Of a stretch of DNA of 64,000 nucleotides, positions 52,029 to 60,342 are shown piece by piece. The stretch comes from Jatrophihabitans sp035642535 (GTDB lineage: Bacteria > Actinomycetota > Actinomycetes > Mycobacteriales > Jatrophihabitantaceae): positions 14,380 to 78,379 of the forward strand of contig DASQSE010000020.1 in assembly GCA_035642535.1 (NCBI GenBank), written 5' to 3'. Each line of letters starts with the position of its first letter. Position 1 is the first letter of the stretch. A program made the translations under genes and the position numbers. The notes under the pieces were generated by a model, which was given only the letters and a program-made list of their open reading frames with translations, was not told where the DNA came from and made no database searches.

Positions 52029-52904
52029 GTGCGGTTCACCTACGCCGAGGCGATGACCGATGCGAGCTTCTACCTGCCCCTCGCCCGGGCGGCGGAGGCC
52101 GCCGGGTACGCGAGCATCACGGTCGCCGACAGCCTCGCCTATCCGAAGGAGTCGGACAGCACCTATCCGTACACCGCGGACGGCAGCCGGACCTTCCTCG
52201 AAGACAAGGAGTTCATCGAGACGTTCGTGCTCTGCGCCGCGATGGGAGCGGTGACCAGCACCCTGCGGTTCACGCCGTTCGTGCTCAAGCTGCCCGTCCG
52301 CCCGCCCGTGCTCGTCGCCAAGCAGGCCGCGTCGGTGGCTGCACTGACGGGCAACCGGCTCAGCCTCGGAGTGGGCATCAGTCCCTGGCCCGAGGATTTC
52401 GAGATCATGGGTGTGCCGTTCGCACGGCGCGGCAAGCGCATGGACGAGTGCATGGACATCGTGCGCGGCCTCACCGCGGGTGGCTTCTTCGAGTTCCACG
52501 GCGAGTTCTACGACATCCCGGCGATCAAGATCTGCCCGACGCCGAGCGAGCCGATTCCGTTGCTGGTCGGCGGCCACGCCGATCCCGCGCTCCGCCGGGC
52601 CGTGACACGCGGCGACGGCTGGATGCACGGCGGCGGCGCGAGCGAGGAACTCGACGCCCTACTTGCGAAGATCGCCGCGATCCGGAAGGCGGAGGGGCTG
52701 CAGGACGCGCCGTTCGAGATCCATGTGATCTCGCTGGACGCGTACACGTCGGACGGCGTCAAGCGGCTCGAGGATCGCGGCGTCACGGACGTCATCGTCG
52801 GCTTCCGCGTCCCGTACATCGTGGGCCCGGATACCGAGCCCCTCGACAAGAAGATCGAGCACCTCAACCGATATGCCGAAAACGTCATGGCGAGGGCGAC
52901 TTAG
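52029..52904 (+). CDS. LLM-class F420-dependent oxidoreductase
   Basis: 291 residues. RFTYAEAMTDASFYLPLARA at the start, TLRFTPFVLKLPVRPPVLVA, GNRLSLGVGISPWPEDFEIM and PIPLLVGGHADPALRRAVTR are typical of actinobacterial F420 members with a luciferase-like barrel. The substrate is unknown. GTG 52029 follows TCTACT by 6 bases; a TTG at 52023 is less likely. Divergent from the crcB pair, so possibly co-regulated only by chance. Confidence 0.8.
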   Translation: MRFTYAEAMTDASFYLPLARAAEAAGYASITVADSLAYPKESDSTYPYTADGSRTFLEDKEFIETFVLCAAMGAVTSTLRFTPFVLKLPVRPPVLVAKQAASVAALTGNRLSLGVGISPWPEDFEIMGVPFARRGKRMDECMDIVRGLTAGGFFEFHGEFYDIPAIKICPTPSEPIPLLVGGHADPALRRAVTRGDGWMHGGGASEELDALLAKIAAIRKAEGLQDAPFEIHVISLDAYTSDGVKRLEDRGVTDVIVGFRVPYIVGPDTEPLDKKIEHLNRYAENVMARAT

Positions 52905-52953
52905 CGCCGCCGGACTCAGCAGGTCGCCAACCATGTCCCACTAGGGTCCGCGC

Positions 52954-53856
52954 GTGCATCATCACTTGAGCTGGCTCGAATCGGGCGTCATCGGCGCGAT
53001 GCAGGGCGTCGCGGAGCTGTTCCCGGTGTCCAGCCTGGGCCACAGCGTGCTCATCCCGGCGGTCGTCGGGGGCTCTTGGTCGCGCGACCTGAACGTCCGG
53101 ACGCCGGAGTCCCCCTACCTCGCGTTCATCGTCGGCCTGCACGTCGCCACGGCGCTCGCGCTCATCGCGTATTTCTGGCGCGACTGGCTGCGCATCATCC
53201 GGGGCCTGTTCACCAGCATCGCGCGGCGCGAGATCGCCGATCCCGACCAGCGCCTGGCGTGGTTGCTGGTGGCGGGGACCATCCCCATCGGCATCGCCGG
53301 CCTGCTGCTGGAGCACTTCTTCCGCACCACGCTCTCCCGACCCGTCCCGACCGCGTGCTTCCTCATCGCCAACGGCGTGATGCTGTTCGCGATCGAGCGC
53401 GGCCGCCGAGAGGCCGATGTCGACGTCGAATACGTCGACGAGCGGGTGAGCGGACCGATCTCCGACAGGCGCATCGCGGAGACGCCGTTGCGCAAGGCAA
53501 TCGCGATCGGTTCGGCGCAGATATTTGCGCTCGCGCCCGGCATTTCGCGCTCCGGCGTAGCCACCACCGCCGGCATGCTCGGCAAGCTCCCTCGCGAGGA
53601 CGCCGCCCGATTCTCGTTCCTGCTCGCGACGCCGGTCATCCTCGCCGCGGGGGTGCTCAAACTCGGCGATCTTGCCGGGCCACTGGGCGACGGGATCCGC
53701 GGGCAGGTGCTGTTCGCGTCGGTCCTCTCCGGCGTCGGCGCGTACCTCTCGGTGCGGTTTCTGACTCGCTACCTGGCGAACCGGTCGCTGCGCCCGTTCG
53801 GCGCGTACTGCGTCGCCGCCGGGGTGTTCTGCCTGATCTGGTTCGCGGTGCGCTAG
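52954..53856 (+). CDS. uppP: Undecaprenyl-diphosphatase (BacA/UppP)
   Basis: 300 residues, multi-helix membrane protein. The first active-site motif is MQGVAELFPVSSLGHSVLIP, the second is PGISRSGVATTAGMLGKLPR. It dephosphorylates undecaprenyl diphosphate during lipid II recycling and gives bacitracin resistance. GTG 52954 follows TAGGGT (52942-52947) by 6 bases. Its 3' end overlaps the convergent ZIP gene by 4 bases. Confidence 0.93.
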   Translation: MHHHLSWLESGVIGAMQGVAELFPVSSLGHSVLIPAVVGGSWSRDLNVRTPESPYLAFIVGLHVATALALIAYFWRDWLRIIRGLFTSIARREIADPDQRLAWLLVAGTIPIGIAGLLLEHFFRTTLSRPVPTACFLIANGVMLFAIERGRREADVDVEYVDERVSGPISDRRIAETPLRKAIAIGSAQIFALAPGISRSGVATTAGMLGKLPREDAARFSFLLATPVILAAGVLKLGDLAGPLGDGIRGQVLFASVLSGVGAYLSVRFLTRYLANRSLRPFGAYCVAAGVFCLIWFAVR

Positions 53857-54758
53857 ACGCCGGCCGCGGTGATGACGGCGTCGGTGAGGAACCCCGCGGC
53901 GATGCCGATCAGCAGCCCGTAGGCGAGCAGATCCGAGCGCCGCGCACGGGCGGCCACGCCGATCAGTTGCGTGATGACGTAGATGATCGAGCCGGCCGCG
54001 AGCGTCAGGAAGATCACGCTCACCGCTTCGCTCGTGAAGCCGTGCCCGACGAACGTGCCGATGAATGTCGGGCCGCCGCCGATCGCGGCCAAGCCGAACA
54101 GGTAGCCCCAGGACGGCAGCCGCCGCACGCCGTTCTCGTCGACGTCGCCCGCGAGCGGGGCGACGATGCCGAAGCCCTCGGTGGCGTTGTGGACCGCGAA
54201 ACCGACGACGAGCAGGGTCGCGAGCGCGACCTGATCGCGCGCGGCGGACTGTCCGATCGCCAGCCCTTCGGCGAAGTTGTGCAAGCCGATGCCGACAGCG
54301 ATCAAGAGGGCGAGCCGGCGCGCGTGCGCACCCGCGTCGGCGACCACGGTCGTCGTCCGCGTCGCCGTCACAACCGACCCGCCTCCGTCGCCCGACTCGG
54401 CAACCGCGGACGACTCCGTTCGGGACCGGGCCGTGGCTGCCGCGCGGGCGCCGAGGTACCGCTCCCACGCCACGAGCGAGAGCAACCCGATCGCGAGCCC
54501 GCCGGCGAACAGGGCACCGTAGCCGATCGCGTCGCCCAACCCGCCGTTGCCGTCGTGCACGCTGCCGAGCGCCTCGTCGATCGGCTGCCAGGCCTCGGAG
54601 AGGACGTCCCAAACGAGGAAGATCAACACTCCGACCGCGATGCTGTTGAGCATGAGGCGCAGCGCCGGAGCCGGGGCGTGCATCCGTCCGACCGGAATCC
54701 CGATCAGGATCGTCACGCCGGCGATTAAGCCGAGCAGCAGCGTTTGTCCGAGTCCCAC
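53853..54758 (-). CDS. ZIP-family metal transporter
   Basis: 301 residues. Eight-helix ZIP architecture with the metal-site motifs GIGLHNFAEGLAIGQSA and VGFAVHNATEGFGIVAPL, both of the HNxxEG type. A loop between helices (RTESSAVAESGDGGGSVVTA) lacks the usual histidine run. It moves Zn2+, Fe2+ or Mn2+ into the cytoplasm. A DtxR/IdeR-like double box lies 19 bases upstream of the GTG at 54758, so iron- or manganese-responsive repression is likely. Confidence 0.88.
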   Translation of the reverse strand: MGLGQTLLLGLIAGVTILIGIPVGRMHAPAPALRLMLNSIAVGVLIFLVWDVLSEAWQPIDEALGSVHDGNGGLGDAIGYGALFAGGLAIGLLSLVAWERYLGARAAATARSRTESSAVAESGDGGGSVVTATRTTTVVADAGAHARRLALLIAVGIGLHNFAEGLAIGQSAARDQVALATLLVVGFAVHNATEGFGIVAPLAGDVDENGVRRLPSWGYLFGLAAIGGGPTFIGTFVGHGFTSEAVSVIFLTLAAGSIIYVITQLIGVAARARRSDLLAYGLLIGIAAGFLTDAVITAAGV

Positions 54759-54776
54759 GCGCCAACCCTCTCACAG

Positions 54777-54800
54777 CTAGGTTAGGCAAGCCTAACCTAG
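54777..54800. promoter_or_regulatory. DtxR/IdeR-like box, 11-bp-arm palindrome
   Basis: CTAGGTTAGGC (54777-54787) and its exact complement GCCTAACCTAG (54790-54800) flank AA. The sequence contains overlapping matches to the iron box TTAGGTTAGCCTAACCTAA on both strands (16 of 19 for the plus-strand 19-mer starting at 54782). It lies between the ZIP gene and the divergent methyltransferase gene, so a DtxR-family repressor may control one or both. Confidence 0.7.
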
Positions 54801-54849
54801 CCGGTCGGTGGACGTAAGGGCCCGTCGGCATGCCGCTAGGTTTGCCGAC

Positions 54850-55599
54850 GTGAACACGCTGCCGCTCACCGGAGAGCGGACGGTGCCTGGCCTGCCGGAA
54901 GAGAACTACTGGTTCCGGCGTCACGAGGTCGCGTACCGGTTTCTTCTACCGTACGTCGCGGGCGACACGGTGCTCGAGGTGGGCTGCGGCGAGGGCTACG
55001 GCACCGACCTGCTCGCCGACGTGGCGCGCGTGGTGATCGGCATCGATTACGACGCGCACACCGTGGCGCACGCCGCGGCGACGTACCCGCGGGCCGCGTT
55101 CGCGCGCGCGAACCTGGCCGCGCTGCCGGCGCCGAGCGAGTCGTTCGACGTGGTCGCGACCCTGCAGGTGATCGAACACGTGTGGAACCACCGCGAGTTC
55201 GTCGACGAGTGCCGGCGCGTGCTCCGCCCGGGCGGGTTGTTCGTCGTCACGACACCGAACCGGCTGACATTCTCGCCGGGCCGCACCGAGCCGCTGAACC
55301 CCTTCCACACCAAGGAATTCACCGCCGCCGAGTTGGCGGCGCTGCTCACCAGGCACGGCTTCGGCGACGTGGCGATCTACGGCTTGCACGCGGGACCGCC
55401 GCTCGTCGATCTCGACCGGGTGCACGGCGGCTCGTTCGTCGATGCGCAGCTGGCTACGTCGCCCGAACAGTGGGGCGCGCGGCTGGCCAACGACGTCGCG
55501 TCCGTGACCGTGGACGATTTCGCGATCGTCGCGGCCGACGATCGCGATGTCGACGCCTCACTGGATGTGGTCGTATTCGCCCGGCGGCCCGAGGAGTGA
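54850..55599 (+). CDS. Class I SAM-dependent methyltransferase (Rv3030-like)
   Basis: 249 residues. AdoMet loop DTVLEVGCGEGYGTDLLADV, acidic ribose-binding residue in VVIGIDYDAHTVAHAAATYP, post-I motif SFDVVATLQVIEHVWNHREF, then CRRVLRPGGLFVVTTPNRLT. The start fits LTGERTVPGLPEENYWFRRH. By neighbourhood it corresponds to Rv3030, beside the methylglucose-lipopolysaccharide/glycan glycosyltransferase Rv3032. GTG 54850 follows TAGGTT (54837-54842) by 7 bases. Confidence 0.86.
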   Translation: MNTLPLTGERTVPGLPEENYWFRRHEVAYRFLLPYVAGDTVLEVGCGEGYGTDLLADVARVVIGIDYDAHTVAHAAATYPRAAFARANLAALPAPSESFDVVATLQVIEHVWNHREFVDECRRVLRPGGLFVVTTPNRLTFSPGRTEPLNPFHTKEFTAAELAALLTRHGFGDVAIYGLHAGPPLVDLDRVHGGSFVDAQLATSPEQWGARLANDVASVTVDDFAIVAADDRDVDASLDVVVFARRPEE

Positions 55600-56121
55600 C
55601 TCCTCGCGGGGCAGGCTCATCTTGCGCAGCAGCGACAGGGTGAGCGGCAACCCGGCCAGCAGCGCGAGCGACGCAAGCACCAGCCACGCGCCGGACCAGT
55701 CGTAGGACGCGTCGGCCGCATCGTCGACGTACACCGCGGGGAACCCGGCGCACTGGACCTGAACGCTGCCGGTGATCGAAGACACGAACGAGGCGATCTG
55801 ATTGGTCGCCTTCGTAGTGCTGCTGTCCTCGACGGTCAATCGCAATGGACCAGGCGCCTGGCCGGGCCGCGCCGCGGTGCACTGCAACGCGGCCGGATCG
55901 ACGCCGAGCTCGGTCTCTCGGCGGACGCCGTCGTGGATCGAGATCTGGTACGTATGGCCGGCGACGAGCCGGACGTAGCTCGGCGGATTCGCGCCATGGC
56001 TGTAGGCGTGCGCCTGCGAGTGAGACTGCTTGACGTAGAGCGCCCAGCAGACGATCCCGACGATCACGAGCAGTGGGCCGGCGAGCACCCGGCGCTGCGT
56101 CATGAGGCGCGGGACGGACAC
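55558..56121 (-). CDS. Two-pass membrane protein of unknown function
   Basis: 187 residues. One hydrophobic segment near 13-30 and another near 144-164, with an extracytoplasmic domain between (YVRLVAGHTYQISIHDGVRR, a pair of cysteines LQCTAARPG and VQVQCAGFPA likely forming a disulfide). A basic cytoplasmic tail ends it. I do not recognise the family. GTG 56121 follows TAGTCT (56129-56134 complement) by 7 bases. The 3' end overlaps the methyltransferase gene by 42 bases in antisense. Confidence 0.6.
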   Translation of the reverse strand: MSVPRLMTQRRVLAGPLLVIVGIVCWALYVKQSHSQAHAYSHGANPPSYVRLVAGHTYQISIHDGVRRETELGVDPAALQCTAARPGQAPGPLRLTVEDSSTTKATNQIASFVSSITGSVQVQCAGFPAVYVDDAADASYDWSGAWLVLASLALLAGLPLTLSLLRKMSLPREESLLGPPGEYDHIQ

Positions 56122-56142
56122 GAACGACAGACTAGTCTTTGG

Positions 56143-56216
56143 TCGCTCGAGGACTTCGGCGCCTGGAGATCGCTGCGCTCCGCTGTCGCTCGGGGACTTC
56201 GGCGCCTGGAGATCGC
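56143..56216. repeat. Two tandem copies of a 31-bp repeat, 43-bp period
   Basis: Copy 1 runs 56143-56173 and copy 2 runs 56186-56216; both start TCGCTCG and share CTTCGGCGCCTGGAGATCGC, with a single A/G difference. The 12-base spacer reads TGCGCTCCGCTG. They sit in the intergenic space before the glycosyltransferase gene. This may be a small mobile repeat or a regulatory array. Confidence 0.7.
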
Positions 56217-56251
56217 GTCTTCCCTCGCGACCGTCGGTAGTGTCCTCGCCC

Positions 56252-57439
56252 GTGCGGGTGCTGATGCTGTCGTGGGAGTACCCACCGCTCGTCGTCGGCG
56301 GGCTCGGCCGGCATGTCGAGGCGCTGGCCCGTGAGCTCGCGGGTCAGGGGCATGACGTGCGTGTGGTCACCCGTGGCACCACGGTGCGACCGACCATCGA
56401 GAAGCGGGACGGCGTGCACATCGTGCGGGCGGCCGCCGATCCGCTCGCGATCGACTTCACCACCGAGACGCTGCTCGCGTGGAGCCAGGCGTTCGAGCAC
56501 GCCCTGCTGCGCGCCGCGCTCCCCGTCGTGCAGCGATGGCGGCCGGATGTCGTGCATGCGCATGACTGGCTCGTCGCACAGAGTGCGGTCACGCTGACCG
56601 AGACGACCTGCGCCCCGCTCGTGGCCACACTGCATGCCACCGAGGCGGGCCGGCACCACGGCCGGCTGCCCGCGCCGCTCAACCGCGCGATCGACTCCGT
56701 CGAGCACTGGTTGGCCGGACGCGCCGCGCAGGTGATCACTTGCTCGACGACGATGCGCGACGAGGTGGCGCAGCTGTTCGAGCTGCCACCCGAGCGCGTG
56801 CACGTCGTTCCGAACGGCATCGACGCCGCGCGATGGACGGCGAGCGCACGCGCGACGGAAGTGGTGCGGAACAGCTTCGGCGACGGGCCGCTGCTCGTCT
56901 ACGCCGGGCGGCTGGTGCACGAGAAGGACGTGCAGACGCTGCTGCGCGCCGTGCGCCCATTGCGCGAATCGCATCCCGGGTTGCGACTTGCCGTGGCGGG
57001 GATGGGTCCGCACGAATCCGTGCTGCGCGAACGCGCGCGGCGGCTGCGCGTCGCACGCGCGGTGGACTGGCTGGGCTTTGTCCCGGAAGCAGAGCTTGCG
57101 GCGCTGTTCGGCGCGGCTGACGCCGTCGTCGTGCCGTCCCGCTACGAGCCGTTCGGCATCGTCGCGCTGGAGGCGGCGGCCGCCGGCGCTCCGCTCGCCG
57201 TTGCCGAGACCGGCGGCCTCGCCGACCTGGTCGAGGCAGGCGTCGCGGCGAGCTCGTTCCCCGCCGGAGACGCGGATGCCCTGGCGAGCGCGGTGGGCAA
57301 GCTCCTTGTCGATCCGGTAGCCGCGCGCCGGGTTGCGGCCCGCGCGAAACGGATCGTGCGCCGCGACTACACGTGGCACACCGTCGCCGCCCACACCGCG
57401 CGCGTCTACCGACTGGCTACAGCGCCCGCCGGTCCTTGA
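56252..57439 (+). CDS. GT4-family glycosyltransferase (Rv3032-like alpha-glucosyltransferase)
   Basis: 395 residues, GT-B fold. N-terminal MLSWEYPPLVVGGLGRHVEA with the GGLGRHV loop of glycogen-synthase-like GT4 enzymes; VVHAHDWLVAQSAVTLTE; C-terminal donor domain with VYAGRLVHEKDVQTLLRAVR and the retaining-GT E-x7-E motif in PSRYEPFGIVALEAAAAGA. By position it matches M. tuberculosis Rv3032, which elongates methylglucose lipopolysaccharide/glucan chains. GTG 56252 follows TAGTGT by 8 bases. Its 3' end overlaps the convergent acyltransferase gene by 23 bases. Confidence 0.87.
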   Translation: MRVLMLSWEYPPLVVGGLGRHVEALARELAGQGHDVRVVTRGTTVRPTIEKRDGVHIVRAAADPLAIDFTTETLLAWSQAFEHALLRAALPVVQRWRPDVVHAHDWLVAQSAVTLTETTCAPLVATLHATEAGRHHGRLPAPLNRAIDSVEHWLAGRAAQVITCSTTMRDEVAQLFELPPERVHVVPNGIDAARWTASARATEVVRNSFGDGPLLVYAGRLVHEKDVQTLLRAVRPLRESHPGLRLAVAGMGPHESVLRERARRLRVARAVDWLGFVPEAELAALFGAADAVVVPSRYEPFGIVALEAAAAGAPLAVAETGGLADLVEAGVAASSFPAGDADALASAVGKLLVDPVAARRVAARAKRIVRRDYTWHTVAAHTARVYRLATAPAGP

Positions 57440-58043
57440 TCACCCGGGCCGGGACGCCCACCGAGACCGAGTACGGCGGCAGGTCGTGCGTCACGACGGC
57501 GTTCGCGCCGACGACCGCGCCTTCACCAATGACGACTCCGCTGGCGACTGTCACCTTGGTGCCGATCCACACGTCCGGCCCGATGCGGACGCGCGCCTTG
57601 GAGATGCCCTGGTCCTTGATCGGGACCGTCAGATCGGCGAACTTGTGGTCGAAGTCGGAGACGTAGACGTCGTCTGCGAACAGCGCAGCGGCGCCGATCT
57701 CGACGTCGAGGTAGCAGTTGATCGACACGTCCCGGCCGAGCACGCTCTTGTCGCCGACGCTCAGCGTGCCTTCGTGGCAGCGCAGCGCGGTGTCGGTACC
57801 GAGGTGGATCCAGCGGCCGAGGATTATCCGGCCGTAGCCGCGCTGCACGTGGATCTCCACGCCGCGGTCCATGAACACCATCCCGCGCGTGATGACGTGC
57901 CGGTTGCGCATCCGGAACACGAGGAAGCGCCAGTACCGGATCAGGTACCACGGCGTGTACGCACGGTGCTCGACGATCCAGCGCAGCGACGCCACAGTGA
58001 GGAAACGGGCGCTGCGCAGCTCGGTGTCCGGGCGTCGCAACAC
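57417..58043 (-). CDS. Left-handed beta-helix acyltransferase (Rv3034c-like)
   Basis: 208 residues. Hexapeptide repeats start near residue 70: GRIILGRWIHLGTDTALRCH, VGDKSVLGRDVSINCYLDVE, ARVRIGPDVWIGTKVTVASG and VVIGEGAVVGANAVVTHDLP, and the C-terminal VPARVIKDR loop is typical. The N terminus is a basic helical region (HRAYTPWYLIRYWRFLVFRM). Acetyl or acyl transfer to a cell-envelope sugar is likely; the acceptor is unknown. It follows the methyltransferase gene by 3 bases in an operon echA, methyltransferase, acyltransferase. Confidence 0.85.
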   Translation of the reverse strand: MLRRPDTELRSARFLTVASLRWIVEHRAYTPWYLIRYWRFLVFRMRNRHVITRGMVFMDRGVEIHVQRGYGRIILGRWIHLGTDTALRCHEGTLSVGDKSVLGRDVSINCYLDVEIGAAALFADDVYVSDFDHKFADLTVPIKDQGISKARVRIGPDVWIGTKVTVASGVVIGEGAVVGANAVVTHDLPPYSVSVGVPARVIKDRRAL

Positions 58044-58046
58044 GGG

Positions 58047-58976
58047 TCAGTCCGGCTTCCGTCCGGTGATCTCGGCGTTGTAGAACAGGCCGCGCGGCAC
58101 GATGCGCTCCAGGCGTGCGTCGAGCGCCGACAGCCGCTGCCAGCCTTCGAACGCGAAGAACGCCCAGCGCGGACCGAGCCGCTCCTTGGGCACCGCAGCC
58201 TCGAAGGTACGCACCGGCCAGCCGAACCAGGACGCGAGCAGTTCCGACGTGGTGAGGTGCACGTCGCGGGCGCCGGCGTGCCGGGCCTGCGCCGCGAGTT
58301 GGGCCGGCACGAAGGTGTGGATGTCGACGACCGCCTCGAGTGCGGCGACCCGCGACGACTCGTCCAGCTCTACCTGCGGTCGCCGCCAGCCTGCAAGCTG
58401 CGGCAACCGGGTGGCGCGCATCGTCGCCCACCACGTGAAGCGCGAGAGACGACGGGCGACGAATTCGCCGTGCCGGGTCGGCTCGCCGGCGAACACGAAT
58501 CGGCCGCCGGGCTTGAGCACGCGCAGGATCTCGGCGAACGCCCGGTCGAGATCGGGGATGTGATGCAGCACCGCATGTCCGACGACCAGATCGAACCGTT
58601 CGTCCTCGTAAGGCAACCGCTCGGCGTCCGCCACCCGACCTTCGACCTCGAAGCCCAGTCCGCGTGCGTTGCGCTGCGCCACCTCGACCATGCCCGGACT
58701 CAGGTCGGTGACGTGGCACTCGTCCAGGACTCCAGCGAGTTTGAGATTCAACGTGAAGAACCCCGTGCCGCAACCTAGCTCGAGTGACGCGCCGTACGGC
58801 CAGCCGGCAGTGCCGGCGACGTGCGCGAAGCGGTCGCGGGCGTAATCGACGCATCGCTCGTCGAACGAGATGGACCACTTCTCGTCGTAGGTGCTCGCCT
58901 CCCAGTCGTGGTAGAGAACGTTGGCGAGCTTCGGGTCGTGCCAAGCCGCTTCGACCTGTTCGGCCGATGCGCTCAC
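58047..58976 (-). CDS. SAM-dependent methyltransferase (Rv3037c/Rv3038c-like)
   Basis: 309 residues. AdoMet motif SLELGCGTGFFTLNLKLAGV, then CHVTDLSPGMVEVAQRNARG, acid in ADAERLPYEDERFDLVVGHA, and EILRVLKPGGRFVFAGEPTR. The N-terminal part DPKLANVLYHDWEASTYDEK is conserved in this actinobacterial group. Acceptor unknown; the envelope-glycan neighbourhood suggests sugar or lipid methylation. The GTG at 58976 overlaps the stop of the enoyl-CoA hydratase gene as GTGA. Confidence 0.86.
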   Translation of the reverse strand: MSASAEQVEAAWHDPKLANVLYHDWEASTYDEKWSISFDERCVDYARDRFAHVAGTAGWPYGASLELGCGTGFFTLNLKLAGVLDECHVTDLSPGMVEVAQRNARGLGFEVEGRVADAERLPYEDERFDLVVGHAVLHHIPDLDRAFAEILRVLKPGGRFVFAGEPTRHGEFVARRLSRFTWWATMRATRLPQLAGWRRPQVELDESSRVAALEAVVDIHTFVPAQLAAQARHAGARDVHLTTSELLASWFGWPVRTFEAAVPKERLGPRWAFFAFEGWQRLSALDARLERIVPRGLFYNAEITGRKPD

Positions 58977-59746
58977 TTGAAGACCGCCTTGCCTGGGCCG
59001 CTTTCCACGAACGAGGCGATCCCGATGCGGCTGTCCTCAGTGGCGAACATCGAGGCGAACAGGTGCGCCTCGAGTCGCAGGCCGGAAGCCAGGTCGGCGT
59101 CCAGACCTCCGTCGATCGCCGCCTTGGCCGCCGCGAGCGCGAGCGCAGGACCCTTCGCGAACTTCTTCGCCATCGCGATCGCCGTCGAGTAGACGTCGGC
59201 GGCCGGCACGACGGCGTCCACGAGCCCGATCTCGAGCGCCTCTTGCGCCGCGACGAAGCGCCCGGTGTAGATGAGGTCCTTGGCCTTGGCGGGCCCGACG
59301 AGGCGCGGCAGCCGCTGGGTGCCGCCCATGCCCGGGATGATGCCGAGCAGGATCTCCGGCTGCCCCAACTTGGCGTCGTCGGCGCTGACCCGGAAGTCGG
59401 CGGCGAGCGCGAGCTCGCAACCGCCGCCGAGCGCGAAGCCCGTAACCGCAGCGATCACCGGCTTGGGGATGCGGGCGATCGCGTCGATCGAGGACATCAC
59501 CCGGGGGGCGTCGCGAACCATGAAGGCGTGGTCCTGCCCGGCGAACTCCTTGACGTCTGCGCCGGCAGCGAACACCTTCTCGCCGCCGTACAGGACCACC
59601 GCGCGCACGTCGGCGTCGTCGGTCACCCGTGCGGCCGCGGCGCGCAACTCCTCCTGCATCACGCTGTTGATCGCGTTCATCGGCGGGCGGTCGAGGCGGA
59701 TCGTGGCAACTCGGTCGTCGATCTCGACGCGCAGGAGTTCCGCCAT
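58973..59746 (-). CDS. Enoyl-CoA hydratase/isomerase family protein (EchA17-like)
   Basis: 257 residues of the crotonase fold: RVATIRLDRPPMNAINSVMQ, the oxyanion-hole loop GEKVFAAGADVKEFAG, ALGGGCELALAADFRVSADD and GQPEILLGIIPGMGGTQRLP, whose glutamate is a catalytic candidate. It hydrates enoyl-CoA in beta-oxidation. A GGAGGGCACTG site precedes the ATG at 59746. Position matches M. tuberculosis Rv3039c. It opens the echA-methyltransferase-acyltransferase operon. Confidence 0.9.
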   Translation of the reverse strand: MAELLRVEIDDRVATIRLDRPPMNAINSVMQEELRAAAARVTDDADVRAVVLYGGEKVFAAGADVKEFAGQDHAFMVRDAPRVMSSIDAIARIPKPVIAAVTGFALGGGCELALAADFRVSADDAKLGQPEILLGIIPGMGGTQRLPRLVGPAKAKDLIYTGRFVAAQEALEIGLVDAVVPAADVYSTAIAMAKKFAKGPALALAAAKAAIDGGLDADLASGLRLEAHLFASMFATEDSRIGIASFVESGPGKAVFK

Positions 59747-59814
59747 CAGTGCCCTCCGTCCAGCAACACGTTCTAGGGGAGCCTACGGTGTAGGCGGATG
59801 TGAGGAGCGCCCGG

Positions 59815-60285
59815 ATGAAGCTGTCGCAGATAGAGAACCGAATCGAAGCGCTGCCGCCGGTGCGGGCCATCGGCGTGCGCCTTCTGAAGGTGCATCAGAT
59901 GATCTACGAGCGCAGCGGAGGACGGATCGGGCACCGCCTCGGGCCGACCCGCGCGCTGCTGCTGCGCACCGTCGGCGCGAAGACCGGTCAGCCGCGCACG
60001 AACGCGCTCACCTACGCGCGCGACGGCGCCGACTACGTGGTCGTCGCGTCGATGGGCGGCGCGCCGCGCTCCCCCGGCTGGTACCACAACCTGCGCGCGC
60101 ACCCCGACGTCGAGATCCAGATCCGGACGCGGCGCATCCCGGTGACCGCGCACTTCGTCATGCCCGGCGATCCGGACCGCGAGCGGCTGTGGCAGCTCGC
60201 CGATACGAACAACGGCGGTCGCTACGGCCAGTATCAGAAGCTGACGTCGCGTCCGATCCCCGTGATCGTCCTCGCGCCGCGCTGA
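59815..60285 (+). CDS. Ddn-family F420-dependent nitroreductase/quinone reductase-like protein
   Basis: 156 residues. RALLLRTVGAKTGQPRTNAL and VVVASMGGAPRSPGWYHNLR with HPDVEIQIRTRRIPVTAHFV are the signature of the deazaflavin-dependent oxidoreductase (Ddn) family, which binds F420. ATG 59815 is preceded by GAGGAGC, a good ribosome binding site; a GTG at 59800 would add MRSAR. It is divergent from the enoyl-CoA hydratase gene. Substrate unknown. Confidence 0.87.
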   Translation: MKLSQIENRIEALPPVRAIGVRLLKVHQMIYERSGGRIGHRLGPTRALLLRTVGAKTGQPRTNALTYARDGADYVVVASMGGAPRSPGWYHNLRAHPDVEIQIRTRRIPVTAHFVMPGDPDRERLWQLADTNNGGRYGQYQKLTSRPIPVIVLAPR

Positions 60286-60342
60286 TTTCTGCCCCCTACC
60301 TGCGCTCCCCTGCCCGTTCCGTCCCTTGCGCGTTCCCGTCCC

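Noticed and set aside
30697..53856. Genomic island
   Set aside because: No integrase, transposase, tRNA edge or visible composition shift; genes are ordinary chromosomal types.
54777..54800. Intrinsic terminator at the ZIP gene
   Set aside because: The dyad has a 2-base centre, no T-tract, and lies between two divergent starts. Box sequence fits a DtxR-type site.
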